A stretch of DNA of 58,685 bases from Candidatus Solibacter usitatus (lineage in GTDB: Bacteria; Acidobacteriota; Terriglobia; Bryobacterales; Bryobacteraceae). The position numbers were made by a program, and so were the translations under genes. Location: the NCBI GenBank assembly GCA_016191645.1, contig JACPVQ010000124.1:1-58685 (forward strand), read 5' to 3'. Shown piece after piece: positions 43,633 through 50,725 of this stretch; the stretch's first letter is position 1; each line of letters begins with the position of its first letter. The notes below the pieces were generated by a model, which was given only the letters and a program-made list of their open reading frames with translations, did not search any database and was not told the DNA's origin.

Positions 43633-44130
43633 TTATGCCTCCCTCAATACGTCCTGCAGCGGATGCGAGTTCAACAACGCCTTCCTCACGGCCTCCGCGA
43701 TTTCGTTGCTGTGATCCAGAAACGATCTACTGTCCATCGCTTGCACTTGAACCACAACCTGCTGCGGTTGCGCGCTTTCATCAAATCGCCGCCGCCCCAA
43801 TTGATTGGAGTCAACGCCGCCGTACCCACCGTTCTCTTCGCGGAATCCATAATCGAATCGCATCGCCGGCGGTGAACTGTATCGCAACGGCTCCGGAGCC
43901 GCCGCGCCGCTATCTCCGAGAAATGAAAGAAGGCTCGCCAGCAATCCGATCGCTCCACCTGCCAACCCGTCCAGTGGATTCGCACTTCCAGCGAGCCCCG
44001 CTACACTGCTCAATACCGGCGTCTGCCCGAAAGGCTGCAACCATTCGACTCCCGTCGCAAGTGGCGATGGCCGCCCGCCGCCAATCAGGCTCTTCACCAG
44101 GCGCTCCGCATAGCTTTCATTTGCCCCCAT
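43633..44130 (-). CDS. Short tape-measure-like tail protein candidate
   Basis: A 165-aa protein in the position normally held by the tape measure gene, between the tail chaperones and minor tail genes. A Gly/Ala/Leu-rich hydrophobic segment (GLAGGAIGLLASLLSFLG) is followed by a C-terminal part, VVVQVQAMDSRSFLDHSNEI, EAVRKALLNSHPL, that resembles the end of tape measure proteins. Typical tape measures exceed 600 residues; at about 1.5 A per residue this one would specify only about 25 nm. It overlaps the GT frame end by 14 nt. It could instead be an unrelated minor protein, in which case no tape measure exists here. Confidence 0.5.
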   Translation of the reverse strand: MGANESYAERLVKSLIGGGRPSPLATGVEWLQPFGQTPVLSSVAGLAGSANPLDGLAGGAIGLLASLLSFLGDSGAAAPEPLRYSSPPAMRFDYGFREENGGYGGVDSNQLGRRRFDESAQPQQVVVQVQAMDSRSFLDHSNEIAEAVRKALLNSHPLQDVLREA

Positions 44131-44811
44131 GTCGCATCTCCTCGCGCATCTCGTTCTCCAACATCATCAACGCATCGGCGCACCGTGCTTCCACGTGCAT
44201 CCAGTCTCGAATTCCGCCTAATGCTTTCCAACTTGCGTAAAGCCGCAGCCATTGTTCGCTTTGCGCTGTGATCACCGAGCGGGGGCACTGCTCGCATACG
44301 ACACGCCTGCGCATCCACACAGGCACTCCGTTTGCGGGCTTCTCCACAACCCATGCACACTGCCGCTTCCTCTCCAGGCCAGATTTCCTACACGCACCGC
44401 ACTCCCAGCCGGCCTGGTTCTCCCTATGAAAATGGAAGGCGGTGATCAGTTTTTTTCTTCGTCCGCGGTGAGCCGGGTCTGCTTTTCGATTGCGCCCAAT
44501 ATCTCGCGCGCAAGTTCCTCCGGCCCGTCATTCAGAATGGCTTCCAGCGTCGCTTCGTTGCCGTTGATCCGTAATCCGTCCACTCCTACGAAACCCCATC
44601 GCAGAAGTTCGTTCTCCATCGACATTCGCAGCAGCGCGGCCTCCGCGCTGTCAGCCACATGAGGACTAGCCGCAAGAAACTCCTGCCGCTTCATCGCGTC
44701 TCCAATCGTCGTCAGCAACTCCATGCGCCCGGCGAAACTCATGCGACGGATCGTATACCGCACGCCCGCAAGAACCTTCGAATCCGTAGTGATCGTGCTT
44801 TCGTGGTTCAT
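44117..44811 (-). CDS. Tail assembly chaperone GT fusion made by -1 frameshift
   Basis: The product of a -1 shift at the AAAAAAC heptamer near the end of gene G. I read every codon from the slip (CTG ATC ACC GCC TTC) down to 44117 and found no stop, giving about 110 extra residues. The extension contains a zinc-ribbon pattern, GWECGACRKSGLERKRQC and RRRVVCEQCPRSVIT, followed by helical WLRLYASWKALGGIRDW and EARCADALMMLENEMREEM. In lambda and many long-tailed phages the G and GT proteins chaperone tape measure and tail tube assembly. The downstream frame has no strong own start (a GTG at 44347 is internal), supporting frameshift expression. Confidence 0.8.
44446..44811 (-). CDS. Tail assembly chaperone G (unshifted product)
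   Basis: A 121-aa acidic, helical protein: VLAGVRYTIRRMSFAGRMEL, AALLRMSMENELLRWGFVGV and a Glu-rich end (NDGPEELAREILGAIEKQTR). It has the size, position (directly after the tail tube gene, 3 nt apart) and composition of gpG-type chaperones. Its last codons, GAA GAA AAA AAC TGA, contain the slippery heptamer A AAA AAC in the correct phase. Most ribosomes would stop here to make G; a fraction would shift to make GT. It probably binds the tape measure and keeps tail tube subunits soluble. Confidence 0.8.
   Translation of the reverse strand: MNHESTITTDSKVLAGVRYTIRRMSFAGRMELLTTIGDAMKRQEFLAASPHVADSAEAALLRMSMENELLRWGFVGVDGLRINGNEATLEAILNDGPEELAREILGAIEKQTRLTADEEKN
44449..44455 (-). other. -1 programmed frameshift slippery heptamer (A AAA AAC)
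   Basis: Read on the minus strand, the heptamer is A AAA AAC in the zero-frame phase X XXY YYZ, with the TGA stop of gene G immediately after it. P- and A-site tRNAs can re-pair on AAA AAA. I did not search for a downstream pseudoknot or an upstream Shine-Dalgarno stimulator. Confidence 0.8.
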
Positions 44812-44814
44812 CTC

Positions 44815-45969
44815 TTATCCAAACGAGATATACATCTCGTCCTCCAGTCCACCGTGCGCAAGACATCCGTCAAATTGCCATTGCAGCCGCGTTTCCTTAT
44901 CGTCAAATTCCGGAATCGATGGAATCACGTGCGGCATGTGGATGCCCATCATCTCCCCAGGCCGGTCCCCAAGTTGCATCATCACAGGAACGCTCTGTCT
45001 GTCCGCGGCCGCTCCGTAAAGCGCCGTCGTAGCGGCATCATCCTTCCCGTACAATGCCAATCGCATAGTTACCGCGCGCTTCCCCGCCGCATATCCAAGC
45101 GGAATCGCGCTGCCGAACTCACGGTTCCTCATATCGACGCCGTTCTCCAACAGGATGCTCGCGCCTGAAATTGTGAAGAATCTCTCAAGGCCGCTCCCCA
45201 GCCAGGCTTGCCCAAGATGTCCCGCCACCAGCCTCTCGTTGAATGCGCTCAACGCCGGCTCAACCGGAAATCCGCTCACCTGACTTGCGCTGTTCGTCAC
45301 GTCCGATGCCTCGCCGCGGAATTCCATCTCGTGAAGATCGCCGTTCAGTTCCACTTTCATCCGGTCCACCACGGCTCCTCGCGCGATCCTCTGCAACGCC
45401 GAATCGGGACTCCAATAGTCGAACAGACTCATGCTCTTGAGCCTCCGCCCCAATCCATAACTGACCGTTCCACCGGCCACACTGCCGTTGCTTGGCACAA
45501 TGCTGAACTCCGAACTGATGTCGATCGTGATGGTGTCCACCACTCCGGTCACGAAACGAATCTCCCCGCCAAATGCAACTCCCTGGCCCACGCTAAGTCC
45601 GTGTGCCGCCGTCAGTCGCATGCGCGTCGGCGAAATCATCGAATCGATGTTGCCTCCCGCGAATACTCGCGGCTCTCCCCCCATCGCGCACTCCAGAAGC
45701 ACTCCTTGTGCCGGAGCCACACTGCCGCTGCTTCGTGCCGTCAGATAACTCTTCACGGCAAACTTAGTCGATCTCCGCAACGCCCCGCCAATTGCATTCA
45801 CGCTGCGGCTCCCGCTCTTGTCTCTCCGCGCCGGCTGCGCGTGTTCCTGTCGTATCTGCACACCCGCCGCCAGAAAACGATTCGCGCCGGTGATAACCGG
45901 TGTCGTTCCATACGTCGATTCCACAGCCGTATAGTGCCGGTTTTCCAATGTCGAAATGTATTGCCCCAT
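44815..45969 (-). CDS. Phage major tail tube protein
   Basis: A 384-aa protein of the tail tube type: GQYISTLENRHYTAVESTYG, FLAAGVQIRQEHAQPARRDK, SMSLFDYWSPDSALQRIARG, MKVELNGDLHEMEFRGEASD and a beta-rich C-terminus (KETRLQWQFDGCLA). Its place before the chaperone pair is the standard order in long non-contractile tails. Rings of this protein would form the tube through which DNA leaves the head. A run of eight G residues lies one base upstream of the ATG on the minus strand, in place of an ordinary ribosome site. The 98-nt gap upstream holds palindromic repeats. Confidence 0.7.
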   Translation of the reverse strand: MGQYISTLENRHYTAVESTYGTTPVITGANRFLAAGVQIRQEHAQPARRDKSGSRSVNAIGGALRRSTKFAVKSYLTARSSGSVAPAQGVLLECAMGGEPRVFAGGNIDSMISPTRMRLTAAHGLSVGQGVAFGGEIRFVTGVVDTITIDISSEFSIVPSNGSVAGGTVSYGLGRRLKSMSLFDYWSPDSALQRIARGAVVDRMKVELNGDLHEMEFRGEASDVTNSASQVSGFPVEPALSAFNERLVAGHLGQAWLGSGLERFFTISGASILLENGVDMRNREFGSAIPLGYAAGKRAVTMRLALYGKDDAATTALYGAAADRQSVPVMMQLGDRPGEMMGIHMPHVIPSIPEFDDKETRLQWQFDGCLAHGGLEDEMYISFG

Positions 45970-45970
45970 G

Positions 45971-46041
45971 CCCCCCCCGTATCAACAAATCTTTCAAGCC
46001 CTGTAGGGCAAGCTTCAGCTTGCGCGCGGCTTCAGCCGCGC
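45971..46041. repeat. G8 tract and two GCTTCAGC-core palindromes before the tail tube gene
   Basis: A run of eight C (plus strand, 45971-45978) is followed by GCAAGC-TTCA-GCTTGC (46008-46023) and GCGCGGC-TTCA-GCCGCGC (46024-46041). The two hairpins share the loop and inner GC pairs but have different arms. This resembles intergenic hairpin repeats of chromosomal DNA rather than phage DNA. Confidence 0.7.
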
Positions 46042-46067
46042 TTCTGGCGGAGAAGCGGACCCATCCC

Positions 46068-46553
46068 CTACCCAACGTTGTAATTCACAACAATCACAAC
46101 CCTCGCCGCCTGCACGTAGTTGCTCCGTCCCTTTTTCGCCGCCTGAATCGCAACCTCATACGTGCCCCCGTAAAACACGCCCTCTCCCCAATCCCCTCGA
46201 TGCACGTTCAACACCTGCACCACACCACCCGCAAATCTCTGCACCATGTCACCTGCCTCGGCTATCCGGTCCCCGCCGGCCCGAATCTCCACCACCAACT
46301 GTGCCGTTCCCGAAAACGCGCGGAACTTCTCGCGCCCCGTGTTCGTCAATTTCTCGCAATAAACGAACAGCCCTGGGTTGATTGTTTGCTCCGCATCCGG
46401 CCCTGGCGCATACCGCAGCAGTCGCACCCCGCGGTTCCCATGCGGATCCAACTCCGCGAGATACACCGGAATTCCCAACTCCGCCTGCAGCCCGGTTTCC
46501 CCGCTCAACAGCGTGGCCAGCAATTCGACAGGCGTGTTTAACAGGTTCTTCAT
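46068..46553 (-). CDS. Phage head-tail joining / tail terminator-like protein
   Basis: A 161-aa protein: MKNLLNTPVELLATLLSGET, VYCEKLTNTGREKFRAFSGT, AQLVVEIRAG and GGTYEVAIQAAKKGRSNYVQ. No named family is certain. Its position between the connector gene and the tail tube gene, its size and its mixed alpha-beta pattern fit tail terminator or neck proteins such as lambda gpU or HK97 gp10-type. It would cap the tail tube and dock it to the head. It starts 2 nt after the upstream gene's stop. Confidence 0.5.
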   Translation of the reverse strand: MKNLLNTPVELLATLLSGETGLQAELGIPVYLAELDPHGNRGVRLLRYAPGPDAEQTINPGLFVYCEKLTNTGREKFRAFSGTAQLVVEIRAGGDRIAEAGDMVQRFAGGVVQVLNVHRGDWGEGVFYGGTYEVAIQAAKKGRSNYVQAARVVIVVNYNVG

Positions 46554-46555
46554 CG

Positions 46556-47302
46556 CTACCCCCGAATGATCCGATTCACAGCTTGCGTGTAGTGGTCCGC
46601 TGATTGTCCAGCCTCCGGAGCTCGCCCATTATCGAGCAGCGAGGACCCGCTGCTAAACGTGCTCTCAACCGGAATCGGTAGCGCGTTCTGCTGCGTCATC
46701 GATTCAAATGTTCTCCCCATGAATACGTTCCATCCCGTCGCACCGGACGCTACTATCCCCAGCGAAACCGTCAGCGTTGCAAGCGTTTGCGTCGTTACCA
46801 CCGCCGGCTCACCCGCCTCGCTCTCGCCGCCTCTTCCATCGACAATGGACGTGCAAACGTAGTAGGTTCCAGTACTCAAGCTGCCGCTCCCCGCAATTAC
46901 CATCGGCGAGGAAGGCCTTCGAAGAGGCTTCGATACTCTCCCCACTCCAGCCGCGGCGAGATCCCGCTGCGCGCACATTGCCAATCGTTCGTACTCTTTC
47001 CACTTCTCCTTGAAGCGATCCGCCATCTGCCGGAAATGCGCGTCACGGAATACCATCGAAAGCGCTGACGCTACCGCCAGCCTTCGCAGCGGACTGGTGA
47101 TCACGACATCTCCTGGTTTCGCCGGAGCGCCCATCGCGGATCGCTGCAAGTACAACGACAGCCAGTCGTCAATCGTGTCTTGTGCTTCCGCGATCTTTCC
47201 ATTCAGGTCGATTTGCGCCGCGCTCGCCACGGACACGACCTCTGAGTCCACTCGCTCCAAATCCTCGATTTGTGGGAAGTTTCGGTCCGTCCACAGTGCC
47301 AT
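46556..47302 (-). CDS. Head-tail connector-like protein with Ig/fibronectin-like domain
   Basis: A 248-aa protein. Residues about 1-115 are helical (IEDLERVDSEVVSVASAAQI, DTIDDWLSLYLQRSA, FRQMADRFKEKWKEYERLAM), like adaptor proteins that bind the portal. Residues about 135-235 form a beta domain (GSLSTGTYYVCTSIVDGRGG, ATGWNVFMGRTFESMTQ) that resembles the domain in the C-terminal half of the tail hub (GNRTLYYGITGVGAGGAESE). An adaptor joined to an outer decoration domain is inferred. It starts 7 nt after the 104-aa gene, in the head-to-tail junction part of the cluster. Confidence 0.5.
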   Translation of the reverse strand: MALWTDRNFPQIEDLERVDSEVVSVASAAQIDLNGKIAEAQDTIDDWLSLYLQRSAMGAPAKPGDVVITSPLRRLAVASALSMVFRDAHFRQMADRFKEKWKEYERLAMCAQRDLAAAGVGRVSKPLRRPSSPMVIAGSGSLSTGTYYVCTSIVDGRGGESEAGEPAVVTTQTLATLTVSLGIVASGATGWNVFMGRTFESMTQQNALPIPVESTFSSGSSLLDNGRAPEAGQSADHYTQAVNRIIRG

Positions 47303-47309
47303 GGCTTGC

Positions 47310-47624
47310 TCACTTTCCTTCTTTCCTCTTGCGCATTTGTCGTAGTTGCTCTTCCGCTACCACCATCACCTGCACCTTTGGCTCCGCCGGCTGCGCACGC
47401 GCATAGCTCTCTTCCTTGTCCTGCGCGTAACTTGCCGCTTCTTCTTTTGTTGCCACGCGGGCGCGTCCTTCCACCAACACGCGTGCCGCCACCGCTCTGC
47501 TCACCTCGGTCGCGACCCCTGCTTTCCCGCCATCCGCGGTCTTGTTGCTGATCAACACAACGAACTCTCCCGTCAGAGAATCGTGCGTCTCCCGTATCTG
47601 CCTGTAGTAATCTCGTAGATCCAT
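47310..47624 (-). CDS. Small phage structural protein of unknown role
   Basis: A 104-aa protein. The start at 47624 (MDLRDYYRQIRETHDSLTGE) is chosen because AGAGGAA lies 6-9 nt upstream; a start 54 nt earlier adds repeat-derived residues. The sequence VVLISNKTADGGKAGVATEV, ARVLVEGRARVATKEEAASY looks like a small beta hairpin with a charged helix, and the C-terminus is basic (MRKRKEGK). Its place after the coat gene suggests a head decoration or completion protein, but no family was recognised. Confidence 0.45.
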   Translation of the reverse strand: MDLRDYYRQIRETHDSLTGEFVVLISNKTADGGKAGVATEVSRAVAARVLVEGRARVATKEEAASYAQDKEESYARAQPAEPKVQVMVVAEEQLRQMRKRKEGK

Positions 47625-47651
47625 TTGCCGTTCCTCTTTGTTGGAGTGTGG

Positions 47652-47678
47652 TTGGGGCCCCGTCCCGTGGGGCCCCAA
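47652..47678. terminator. 10-bp GC-rich hairpin after the coat gene
   Basis: TTGGGGCCCC (47652-47661) and GGGGCCCCAA (47669-47678) pair perfectly around a 7-nt loop, 8 nt after the coat protein stop. On the sense strand no U-tract follows, so it may slow polymerase or stabilise the upstream mRNA rather than terminate. It could adjust coat versus downstream gene dosage. Confidence 0.45.
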
Positions 47679-47686
47679 TTCTGTTG

Positions 47687-48598
47687 CTAGCTCTTTACCT
47701 GCACGCCGAAACCATTCCGCAGAACGGCTGCGCCGTACAGCACGTCCACGGTGAACTGCTGCGCAAGCGTGTTCGGCTGATACGTCATCAGTACCCGTAT
47801 GCCGAAGTTCCCAAGCTCCGCGTACTCCGCAATCGCGCCGGTGCCGGGCAGAGGCTGCGGAAGTCGGCGCACCACCAGGCCCAGCGCGTCTTTCGCGAAG
47901 GCGATGTTGTTCGTCGTCACCGGTGAGCTGCCCGTCTTGGGAACGAACTGCGAACGGAACACGTAGAAGTCTTTGATCTTTCCCACGTTCCCGTCGATCA
48001 GCGCGCGCAGACCAGCCTCCCCGGCCGTCCGGAACTCGCTGAAGCGCAGAATCTGCCGCAGTTGACTGTACGTGGAACCATCCACCACCAGGTACTTCGG
48101 CGCGCTCCCCGGCAGCTTGGCATTGAACAATGCCGTCTCCGCCGCATCCACCACCGCTTCCGTGATCGGCGTCCCCGACGTTCCCACCGGCAGGTTCGTC
48201 GTGAATTGCGAATAAAGACTCAACAGGTCAGTCTCAATCTTTTCCGCAAGCGCCACCACGGCAGGCTGCATATACAGTCGCAAAAGGTCCGGCACCGCCA
48301 GCACCTTCGTCACGTCCGGAATCTGGAACGTCGCCTCCGCATGTGTGTTCAACACGATCTGCGCGTTCCCCAGCGACGGATTTTGCGTCACCACGGTTCC
48401 GCCCTCCGCAATGTTGTTTGCGCTTAAGGACGGCGGAATCGGGACGTTCACCGTGTCGCCGGCTTGCGCCAGACTCGGTTCAAAATCCCGGTTCACCAGG
48501 TTTCCCATCACTAGGTTTCCCATCAGTGCGGGCAAAGCGTCCACCGCCACCAGTTTCACAATGGCGTTGGCCACGTTCGATGAAGTTATTGCTCCCAT
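47687..48598 (-). CDS. Phage major capsid protein, P22 coat-like
   Basis: A 303-aa protein resembling the P22 coat family: VKLVAVDALPALMGNLVMGN, LVNRDFEPSLAQAGDTVNVP, HAEATFQIPDVTKVLAVPDL, QPAVVALAEKIETDLLSLYS, and FGIRVLMTYQPNTLAQQFTV with the closing DVLYGAAVLRNGFGVQVKS. P22-type coats assemble on a scaffold without a maturation protease, which fits the absence of a protease gene here. The short internal duplication MGNLV-MGNLV comes from a repeat in the DNA near 48500-48530. GGAG lies 9 nt before the ATG. It follows the scaffold gene after a 113-nt gap with a hairpin (GGGAGC/GCTCCC, 48655-48671). Confidence 0.8.
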   Translation of the reverse strand: MGAITSSNVANAIVKLVAVDALPALMGNLVMGNLVNRDFEPSLAQAGDTVNVPIPPSLSANNIAEGGTVVTQNPSLGNAQIVLNTHAEATFQIPDVTKVLAVPDLLRLYMQPAVVALAEKIETDLLSLYSQFTTNLPVGTSGTPITEAVVDAAETALFNAKLPGSAPKYLVVDGSTYSQLRQILRFSEFRTAGEAGLRALIDGNVGKIKDFYVFRSQFVPKTGSSPVTTNNIAFAKDALGLVVRRLPQPLPGTGAIAEYAELGNFGIRVLMTYQPNTLAQQFTVDVLYGAAVLRNGFGVQVKS

Positions 48599-48711
48599 CT
48601 ACGTTATCTCCTCTTTTGATTTGTGTTTTTCAAACGGCCCTCTTTACCCGCGGGGGGAGCTTCACGCTCCCTGCGGAGGGTCTTGTTGCTTCGGTGTGCT
48701 CCAGTACGCGC

Positions 48712-49293
48712 CTACTTTTGGTGCATGCTCTGCAGCGCCACCCTCGCAATCTCTTCGCGAATCCGTTCCAGTTCTTTTGGGTCCATCCCCGGACGGATCT
48801 TGTCGATGTCGATGTTTGCGCTCGGTGCGGGGCTGCTCCGGTGACCCGCGGGCGCGCCGGCGCCTCCGCCCAAACGCGCCGGCAGAAATTCGGGGTTCTC
48901 TTCCACGAAGCGTTTCACGTACGTACCCAACGGCAGTTCCTCGCCCTCGTTTACCGCCACCAGCTGGCCGTCCGAGGTTCGACGCACGTCGTCCTTGATC
49001 GCGCGAAATGCTAAGTCCAGCTTCATCACCCCGTGCTTCATTAACTCCGAGCGGATGCTCGTCTGCCGGTTCGCCTCCTCGGCCATCTTACGGCTTCGTT
49101 GGTTTTCCTCCACCAGTTCGTTCACCCGCCGCTCCAACTGCTCCCGGCGTCCTCGCTCCTCAGCCAGTTCCGTCTTGTATGCCGGTTCCGCTTTCTCTCG
49201 CTCCAGAACGTCATGCTCCCGCATCACGTGCCGGATGATGTCTTTTAAATCGCCGGCCTGGTTGCCCGCTTCATTCCGTTGACTCTCGTCCAT
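48712..49293 (-). CDS. Phage scaffolding-like protein
   Basis: A 193-aa protein from ATG 49293 (MDESQRNEAGNQ), with GGGAG 6 nt upstream. The N-terminal half is a long charged coiled coil (HDVLEREKAEPAYKTELAEE, RREQLERRVNELVEENQRSR). The middle has a short globular part (LMKHGVMKLDLAFRAIKDDV), then a Gly/Ala/Pro linker and a final helix (DPKELERIREEIARVALQSM). The composition and its position between portal and coat match scaffolding proteins that direct procapsid assembly. The C-terminal helix would bind coat protein. Confidence 0.7.
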   Translation of the reverse strand: MDESQRNEAGNQAGDLKDIIRHVMREHDVLEREKAEPAYKTELAEERGRREQLERRVNELVEENQRSRKMAEEANRQTSIRSELMKHGVMKLDLAFRAIKDDVRRTSDGQLVAVNEGEELPLGTYVKRFVEENPEFLPARLGGGAGAPAGHRSSPAPSANIDIDKIRPGMDPKELERIREEIARVALQSMHQK

Positions 49294-49325
49294 TCCGTGT
49301 CTCCCGTCTGTCTTTGTTCGCTGTC

Positions 49326-50711
49326 TCATCCGAATAACGACGCCTCAATCTCTCGATTGATCTGATCCTTCACGCCCTGCCGCGCATCGCATAAATACTT
49401 TCCCGCCAGCTTCTTGAAAATCTCCGCTTTCAACGTCGGCGACTCCACCCCCAGTTGCAGCAGCCGTTCCGCATCTCCCAGGTCGTTGGAAAATTCTCCG
49501 ATGTCGAAATCGTCCATTCCGGAAACGCCTATCTCCAGGCCGTCCGCGCGCGCTGCGTTGATTGTCCGCAGGATTTTCTTCGCGTAATCCTTTACAACAT
49601 CCCCGTATGCGCGCAGCACTTCCATCGTCACGCTGAAGTCCCGCTGCTTACTCAGCCCCGATTGACTGAATCCGCTGCTGTGCACGCCGCTCGATTGATG
49701 CAGTAAATAGCAGATACGATAGATTTCTTCTTGCAGCCGTGTCAGGTTCTGCGCCGCGATTTGGAACACCTTCCCCTCGGGTTCCGTCCATCCGAACCGG
49801 TCTTGCGGGCCAAGCTGCAGGTAGTAGCTTTCGCCGACCATCTGCTGCCAGTCGCGTTCCGTGTAAACCACTGGCATCGCAAACAGCCCCATCGACAGCG
49901 CGTAACCCAGGGCGTTGCTCTTATTAAAGTGCTCCAGTTGCAGCAGCGCCGCTTTGTTCATCAGCCACAGGCCCTCGCTCACCTTGAGTTCAAATAGCGG
50001 CACTGTGTGAAGCCCGCTCAGGCCGTGTGCGCCTTCATCAATCAGTTCCGGTTCGCTTTCGCCCGTACCTTCCTTCAGCGACTTGTACACCCTGTACGTC
50101 TCGCGGTCGAAATACAGCCACCGCGTTTCCACGGCCACTCGACCGTCCGGCAGCACTCTGTGCGGGTTGACTTGCCTCAGCACCGCCCATTCGTACACTC
50201 CGTGCTCATCGACGCTCCAGTTCACCAGGTCCTGCGCGCTGTAATTTACTACGTACGCCCGCGATAGCCCGTACTCGTCCTCCTGCGCGCGTGTCAACGG
50301 TTGTACGGTCGCCTTTGGAAAATCCACCAGAAGGTAGCTCTTGCCGTGAACCAGTGCCGATACAAACTGCTGCTGCAGCATCCCTGCGAAACTCGTTCCG
50401 CGCATGTCGCAATCTTCCGTGAACGACGAAAAGTAGTTTCGCCCTCGCGATTCCTCGCCCTCGAAATTCAGCACGGGCTCGCGTTTGAACAAGGTTGCTG
50501 CGTACCAGTCGATGATCGACCCCGCGTAATTCTCGTAAAACACGCGCGATAGGCGTTCCCCGTACACATCCTGCGGCTCTTTCTGTCGTCTCGCCAGGTA
50601 CTCCGCCGCTCTTTCCTTCAGCTGTTCTCCGCCGGCGTACAAGTCGGAGTACCGTCGCAGTACCGCTGCTTGGGCCCGGTATTCCGGATGCTCTTGCTTG
50701 ATGATCTCCAT
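49326..50711 (-). CDS. Phage portal protein (DUF4055-like)
   Basis: A 461-aa protein from ATG 50711 (MEIIKQEHPEYRAQAAVLRR); a longer reading covers the terminase gene. The N-terminal AAEYLARRQKEPQDVYGERL and RVFYENYAGSIIDWYAATLF, the central LVNWSVDEHGVYEWAVLRQV and HTVPLFELKVSEGLW, and GPQDRFGWTEPEGKVFQIAA are in the order of DUF4055-type portals. The portal dodecamer forms the DNA entry channel of the head and binds the terminase. It begins 14 nt after the terminase stop and is followed 32 nt later by the scaffold. Confidence 0.75.
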   Translation of the reverse strand: MEIIKQEHPEYRAQAAVLRRYSDLYAGGEQLKERAAEYLARRQKEPQDVYGERLSRVFYENYAGSIIDWYAATLFKREPVLNFEGEESRGRNYFSSFTEDCDMRGTSFAGMLQQQFVSALVHGKSYLLVDFPKATVQPLTRAQEDEYGLSRAYVVNYSAQDLVNWSVDEHGVYEWAVLRQVNPHRVLPDGRVAVETRWLYFDRETYRVYKSLKEGTGESEPELIDEGAHGLSGLHTVPLFELKVSEGLWLMNKAALLQLEHFNKSNALGYALSMGLFAMPVVYTERDWQQMVGESYYLQLGPQDRFGWTEPEGKVFQIAAQNLTRLQEEIYRICYLLHQSSGVHSSGFSQSGLSKQRDFSVTMEVLRAYGDVVKDYAKKILRTINAARADGLEIGVSGMDDFDIGEFSNDLGDAERLLQLGVESPTLKAEIFKKLAGKYLCDARQGVKDQINREIEASLFG

Positions 50712-50725
50712 GGCTCGAAATCCTG

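Noticed and set aside
44094-44360. 88-aa frame (MCMGCGEARKRS) as an independent gene
   Set aside because: It overlaps the frameshift extension in a different frame; the extension frame has a sensible zinc-ribbon and helical pattern and joins gene G at a slippery site.
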